A DNA stretch of 64,000 nt from Mangrovimonas sp. TPBH4 (lineage in GTDB: Bacteria; Bacteroidota; Bacteroidia; Flavobacteriales; Flavobacteriaceae). Both the position numbers and the translations under genes were made by a program. This document shows positions 60,592-64,000 of the stretch, piece after piece. Location of the stretch: the NCBI RefSeq assembly GCF_001280505.1, contig NZ_LBIO01000058.1, positions 124,001 through 188,000 of the forward strand, read 5' to 3'. Each line of letters opens with the position of its first letter. Positions within the stretch are counted from its first letter, which is position 1. Under the pieces are notes generated by a model. The model ran no database searches and was not told the DNA's origin. It saw only the letters and a program-made list of their open reading frames with translations.

Positions 60592-61770
60592 ATGACAACA
60601 AAACAATTATTTGACAACACAAAAGTTGCTTTTGAGTTAAAAAGTGACTCCGAACTAGAACGCGCCTATTTTTTGTTTAAAATGATTTCCCATGAGCCTT
60701 TGGTCAGGATTGGTACTGCGGCAACTAACTTCGCTTTAAAGGCGCATTTACCAGTTGAAGGATTGATTAGGGCTACGGTTTTTGATCATTTTTGTGGAGG
60801 TGTAAATGAAGAGGATTGTTTGAATGTCATTGACAAGATGTATGACAAAGGAGTGTGCTCTGTATTGGATTTTTCGGTGGAAGGAAAAGAAACGGAAGCA
60901 CATTTTGATGGGGCCATGGAAACCACCTTAAAAATCATTCGTTTTGCAGATGAAAGAAAGGCGATGCCAATTGCTGTTTTTAAACCAACGGGATTTGGAA
61001 GGTTTCATTTATATCAAAAACTAGGAGAAGGAAAAACCCTTACGGATTCTGAACAAAAGGAGTGGGACCGTGTTGTAGAGCGTTTTGATACGGTGTGTAA
61101 ATTGGCCAAGGAGAAAGATGTTGAAATTTTGATTGACGCTGAAGAAAGCTGGATGCAAAATACCGCAGATGCTTTAGTGGAAGAAATGATGCGTCGTTAC
61201 AATACTGAAAAACCCATAGTTTACAATACGCTTCAGACTTACCGGTGGGATCGTTTGGATTTTCTTAAATCATTGCACGAACAAGCTCAAAAGGATGGAT
61301 TTAAAATAGGCGTGAAGATTGTTAGAGGTGCCTATATGGAAAAGGAGCGCGAAAGAGCAGAAGATAAAGGGTATGCATCGCCAATTTGTGAAACCAAAGA
61401 ATTAACAGACAAAACCTTTAATGATACGTTGATGTATTGTCTGGAAAATTTAAATGACATCGCTGTTTTCATAGGAACCCATAATGAATACAGTTGTTAT
61501 TTGGCTATGGATTTGATGGAGCAATATAAAATTTCTCGAAATGACAATAGAGTATGGTTTGGACAGCTTTATGGCATGAGTGATCATATAAGTTTCAATC
61601 TTGCCCACGAAGGTTATAACGTTGCTAAATATGTGCCATTTGGCCCTGTAAAGGACGTGATGCCTTATTTAATCAGAAGGGCAGAAGAGAATACTTCTGT
61701 TGCAGGACAAACTACTAGGGAGCTTAATTTACTTAAAAAAGAGCGCTCAAGGAGAAAGCTAGACAGCTAA
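60592..61770 (+). CDS. Proline dehydrogenase
   Basis: FAD-dependent proline dehydrogenase (PutA N-terminal type), monofunctional, 392 residues. The start is at 60592 (MTTKQLFDNTKVAFELKSD); the in-frame TTG at 60574 is inside the promoter. Family features are the TIM barrel with LDFSVEGKETE near 105, FKPTGFGRF near 140, DAEESWMQ near 185, VKIVRGAYMEKER near 243, IGTHNE near 305 and GQLYGMSDHIS near 330. RRAEENTSV at about 365 contacts the proline carboxylate. First step of proline catabolism; the P5C dehydrogenase is not in the window. Confidence 0.92.
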   Translation: MTTKQLFDNTKVAFELKSDSELERAYFLFKMISHEPLVRIGTAATNFALKAHLPVEGLIRATVFDHFCGGVNEEDCLNVIDKMYDKGVCSVLDFSVEGKETEAHFDGAMETTLKIIRFADERKAMPIAVFKPTGFGRFHLYQKLGEGKTLTDSEQKEWDRVVERFDTVCKLAKEKDVEILIDAEESWMQNTADALVEEMMRRYNTEKPIVYNTLQTYRWDRLDFLKSLHEQAQKDGFKIGVKIVRGAYMEKERERAEDKGYASPICETKELTDKTFNDTLMYCLENLNDIAVFIGTHNEYSCYLAMDLMEQYKISRNDNRVWFGQLYGMSDHISFNLAHEGYNVAKYVPFGPVKDVMPYLIRRAEENTSVAGQTTRELNLLKKERSRRKLDS

Positions 61771-61773
61771 GAG

Positions 61774-64000
61774 TTATTTTTTGAATCTAAACCATTTCTT
61801 TTTGTTTGGGTTTTTTCCATAACCATAGCCATAGCTGTAGCCATACCCGCTTTTAGAATTGGTGCCATTTAAAACAACGGCCATATTGGTAAGTCTCCCT
61901 TCTTTATATAAGGTTTGTGCAATATGGAGCTGGCGCTTATCAACATTGTTTACACTAACCACATATAAAAACATATCTGCGTATTGGCTAATTAAATGCG
62001 TGTCTGTAACCAATCCGACCGCAGCAGTGTCAACAATAATTACATCATATTTATTTTTAATCTCATTAAATAATTCTCCCACTCTTTCACTCATTAGCAA
62101 CTCAGCAGGGTTTGGAGGGATAGTTCCAGATGGAATTAAAAATAAATGGTCATTTCCCTCAATATTGACGGTTATATCATTTATAGATAATTCTTGATCA
62201 CTAATAAAGTCTGTAAGTCCTTTGTGCGTTTTGATATTGAGATAGTCATCAACCTTAGGAACTCTAATATCCGTTTCAAGTATGAGGCATTTTTGCCCAG
62301 AATACGAGAAGGAAGTAGCTAGGTTTACACAAGTATGAGATTTACCTTCTTGACTTGTAGTAGAGGTGACAAAAATTGTATTTCCTTTTGTTTTTTTGTC
62401 TTTTAACAAGAAATTAATGTTGGTTCGTAGAATTCTAAAGGCTTCCGCTTTTGGAGAATAGTCAATTTTCTTTATTATATTGTTTTTGGAACGAATTGAC
62501 TTAGGAATGTGCCCAATATAGGGGGCGCTTAGTATTCGCTGTAGGTCATCCTTATTGTGAACTTTATTATCTAATAAATCTTTGATGTATAAGTAACCTA
62601 TCGGAATAGTTAAACCGATTAAAAAAGATGCTAGATAAATGATTTTTTTCTTTGGACTAACCGGTGTTGATTGGGAATAGGCTTGATCTATTACTTTTGC
62701 ATTGGGAGCTGACATGCCCAGGGTTATTGCGGTTTCCTCTCTTTTTTGAAGTAAATACAAGTAAAGAGATTCTTTAATGTCTTGCTGTCTTTTAATATCT
62801 CGGAATTGGCGCTCTTTTGTTGGAGCTGAATAAATCTGAGCATTTATTCTTTCCTCCTCATTGTTTAGATTATTAAGAGTTATTTTATTTGTATTCTCTA
62901 TATTGTTTAAGCTTTGCTTTAAATTTTCTTTTAATGCTGCAATTTGATTGTCTAAATTGATGACAGTAGGATTCTTTTCACTTGAATTTTTTAAAATTCT
63001 ATTTCTTTGAAGAACCAATTCATTATGACTCTTTGTAATCTGGCCTACTGAATTATCTGAAATTCCAATATCAGCCGGCAGCAGGTCTGCATTGCTGCTA
63101 TGGTCATCCAAATGATCTTGCATATAATCGATAAGCTCTAATTGGTTTGAGGTTTCGATTATTCTTGACTCTGTCTCTTTTTCACTTTGCAAATAGATGT
63201 TGGCCTGAGAATTAAGAGCTGTTAGCTTATTGGATTTCTGTAAACTTTCAGCTGTAAAATCAACCTCTTCTAATTCCCTTGAAACCATATCCAATCTATT
63301 GGTAATAAAAGCCGAGGTTGTTTCTATGATTTGTTCTTTATCATTGATGACATCTTGATTGTATTTTTCAATAAGCTTATTTAAAACCACGACGGATTTT
63401 TCTGGAATTTCTTCGGTAACGGATACCTTAATAACATTGGACTCTTTGCTGCTTTCTATTTTTATTTTACTAAGATAACCTTCAATTACATTATCTAAAG
63501 GAGTGATTCTTATTTCAACATAGGAATCTACTGCTGTTCCGTAAACTCCAATATTGGGCGTAAGGATGAATTCTCCGTAATCCCAAGACACTTTGTCTCC
63601 AAAATTATAGATTTCAGAAGGGGGGTCCCCTAATTTGAATAGCTTGAAGTTATCTGTATATGAAAGTTCGAACTGCTGCGGGGAAAGGACTTTTATGAAT
63701 AAAGATTTGCCGACCTTGTCTATGATGCTATCACTTTCAAGAAAGTTAATAGTAAACGGGGGCGCTGTGTAAGCTTCTCCATCCAAAATTTTACCACTTA
63801 CATATTGTTTAATATTCAGTTTAAGGTCTTTTACAACTGCATCAATAATTGTGCGGGATTTAATGATTTCTATTTCGTCGTTAACATTCGAAAAGTTATT
63901 CGAAAACATCCCATAATTTTGAAGCGTGGAAATTTCAGCAAGCTTATTGGAGTTTTTATCCTCTTTAATTTTAAGCGATGCAGTAGCTTCATACATAGGG
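61774..64000 (-). CDS. Polysaccharide biosynthesis tyrosine autokinase (Wzc/CapAB-like), 5' partial
   Basis: Inner-membrane tyrosine kinase and chain-length regulator of exported polysaccharide. About 740 residues are visible and the frame continues past the right edge, so the N-terminus with the first membrane helix and part of the Wzz domain is missing. Then come a long coiled-coil periplasmic region, the second membrane segment (IIYLASFLIGLTIPIGYLYI) and the cytoplasmic BY-kinase. Walker A is VTSTTSQEGKS, Walker A' LILETDIRVPK and Walker B VIIVDTAAVG. The tail has a Tyr/Gly cluster (SGYGYSYGYGYGK), the autophosphorylation site. The Walker A' motif is usually D-x-D-x-R; here ETD replaces the first Asp with Glu. 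It likely works with a Wza-like exporter encoded beyond the edge. Confidence 0.9.
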   Translation of the reverse strand, partial: PMYEATASLKIKEDKNSNKLAEISTLQNYGMFSNNFSNVNDEIEIIKSRTIIDAVVKDLKLNIKQYVSGKILDGEAYTAPPFTINFLESDSIIDKVGKSLFIKVLSPQQFELSYTDNFKLFKLGDPPSEIYNFGDKVSWDYGEFILTPNIGVYGTAVDSYVEIRITPLDNVIEGYLSKIKIESSKESNVIKVSVTEEIPEKSVVVLNKLIEKYNQDVINDKEQIIETTSAFITNRLDMVSRELEEVDFTAESLQKSNKLTALNSQANIYLQSEKETESRIIETSNQLELIDYMQDHLDDHSSNADLLPADIGISDNSVGQITKSHNELVLQRNRILKNSSEKNPTVINLDNQIAALKENLKQSLNNIENTNKITLNNLNNEEERINAQIYSAPTKERQFRDIKRQQDIKESLYLYLLQKREETAITLGMSAPNAKVIDQAYSQSTPVSPKKKIIYLASFLIGLTIPIGYLYIKDLLDNKVHNKDDLQRILSAPYIGHIPKSIRSKNNIIKKIDYSPKAEAFRILRTNINFLLKDKKTKGNTIFVTSTTSQEGKSHTCVNLATSFSYSGQKCLILETDIRVPKVDDYLNIKTHKGLTDFISDQELSINDITVNIEGNDHLFLIPSGTIPPNPAELLMSERVGELFNEIKNKYDVIIVDTAAVGLVTDTHLISQYADMFLYVVSVNNVDKRQLHIAQTLYKEGRLTNMAVVLNGTNSKSGYGYSYGYGYGKNPNKKKWFRFKK

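Noticed and set aside
1-64000. tRNA or rRNA genes, insertion sequences, genomic island
   Set aside because: I looked in every gap above about 100 bases and saw no cloverleaf, transposase, terminal repeat or change of base composition.

Overview
The window looks like chromosomal DNA of a marine-type member of the Flavobacteriaceae (Bacteroidetes). It is AT-rich, and many start sites are preceded by the Bacteroidetes -7 box TAnnTTTG rather than by E. coli-like promoters or strong Shine-Dalgarno sites. It also carries a type IX secretion C-terminal domain and many families found mainly in this phylum (DUF4834, YfhO, BatA-type proteins, DUF6787, DUF6146, TIGR02757). I see no integrase, transposase, phage structural gene, CRISPR array, rRNA or tRNA. 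This is core genome rather than an island.

Layout. 1-7875: end of a threonine aldolase, EbfC/YbaB, oligopeptidase B, then a CBS-fold PLP enzyme and a serine-palmitoyltransferase-like enzyme followed by a convergent GNAT protein. I read these three as a probable sulfonolipid (capnine) locus. An outer-membrane barrel protein follows. 8052-13536: a four-gene envelope/polysaccharide operon (DUF4834, YfhO, GT4, flippase). 13628-17964: a secreted protein with a 16-residue tandem repeat and a basic tail, an orphan LytTR response regulator, a TTHB210/DUF5602-like lipoprotein and a DUF3667 zinc-ribbon membrane protein. 18105-23158: UvrA lacking one Cys pair, an ECF sigma factor with a 48-codon ORF behind it, an endonuclease III with no cysteines, and a Bcp peroxiredoxin. 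23219-31279: a conserved 483-residue protein of unknown function, an MBL hydrolase with a TTG start, an esterase, DUF4870, a dihydroorotase homologue without its zinc ligands, a BatA-type protein and a GT2. 31376-36996: a lipoprotein M61 peptidase, a T9SS cargo protein, an S10 peptidase and TIGR02757. 37120-44729: MarC, a LolD-like ATPase, FolE, then a TonB receptor cluster with an acidic lipoprotein and a His-rich membrane protein (candidate metal uptake), and DUF937. 44826-48599: serA, serC and an acyl-CoA reductase, divergent from a ferredoxin. 48738-54987: YchF, then parE, a small membrane protein and parC. 55207-64000: TerC, a small lipoprotein, an XRE regulator divergent from an M14 peptidase with near-identical sites over both -7 boxes, Lrp, DinB, AroB, proline dehydrogenase and a tyrosine autokinase cut by the right edge.

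How the genes may connect. SerA/SerC make O-phosphoserine, a possible substrate for the CBS-fold enzyme if it is a cysteate synthase. The SPT-like enzyme would then condense cysteate with a fatty acyl donor, and the GNAT protein is a candidate N-acyltransferase. The YfhO/GT4/flippase operon and the terminal Wzc-like kinase point to surface polysaccharide export. Nothing here is an obviously new multi-gene system. The most useful leads are the capnine-type locus, the paired sites between the XRE and M14 genes, the enzyme homologues that have lost metal ligands, and the small ORF behind the ECF sigma factor.
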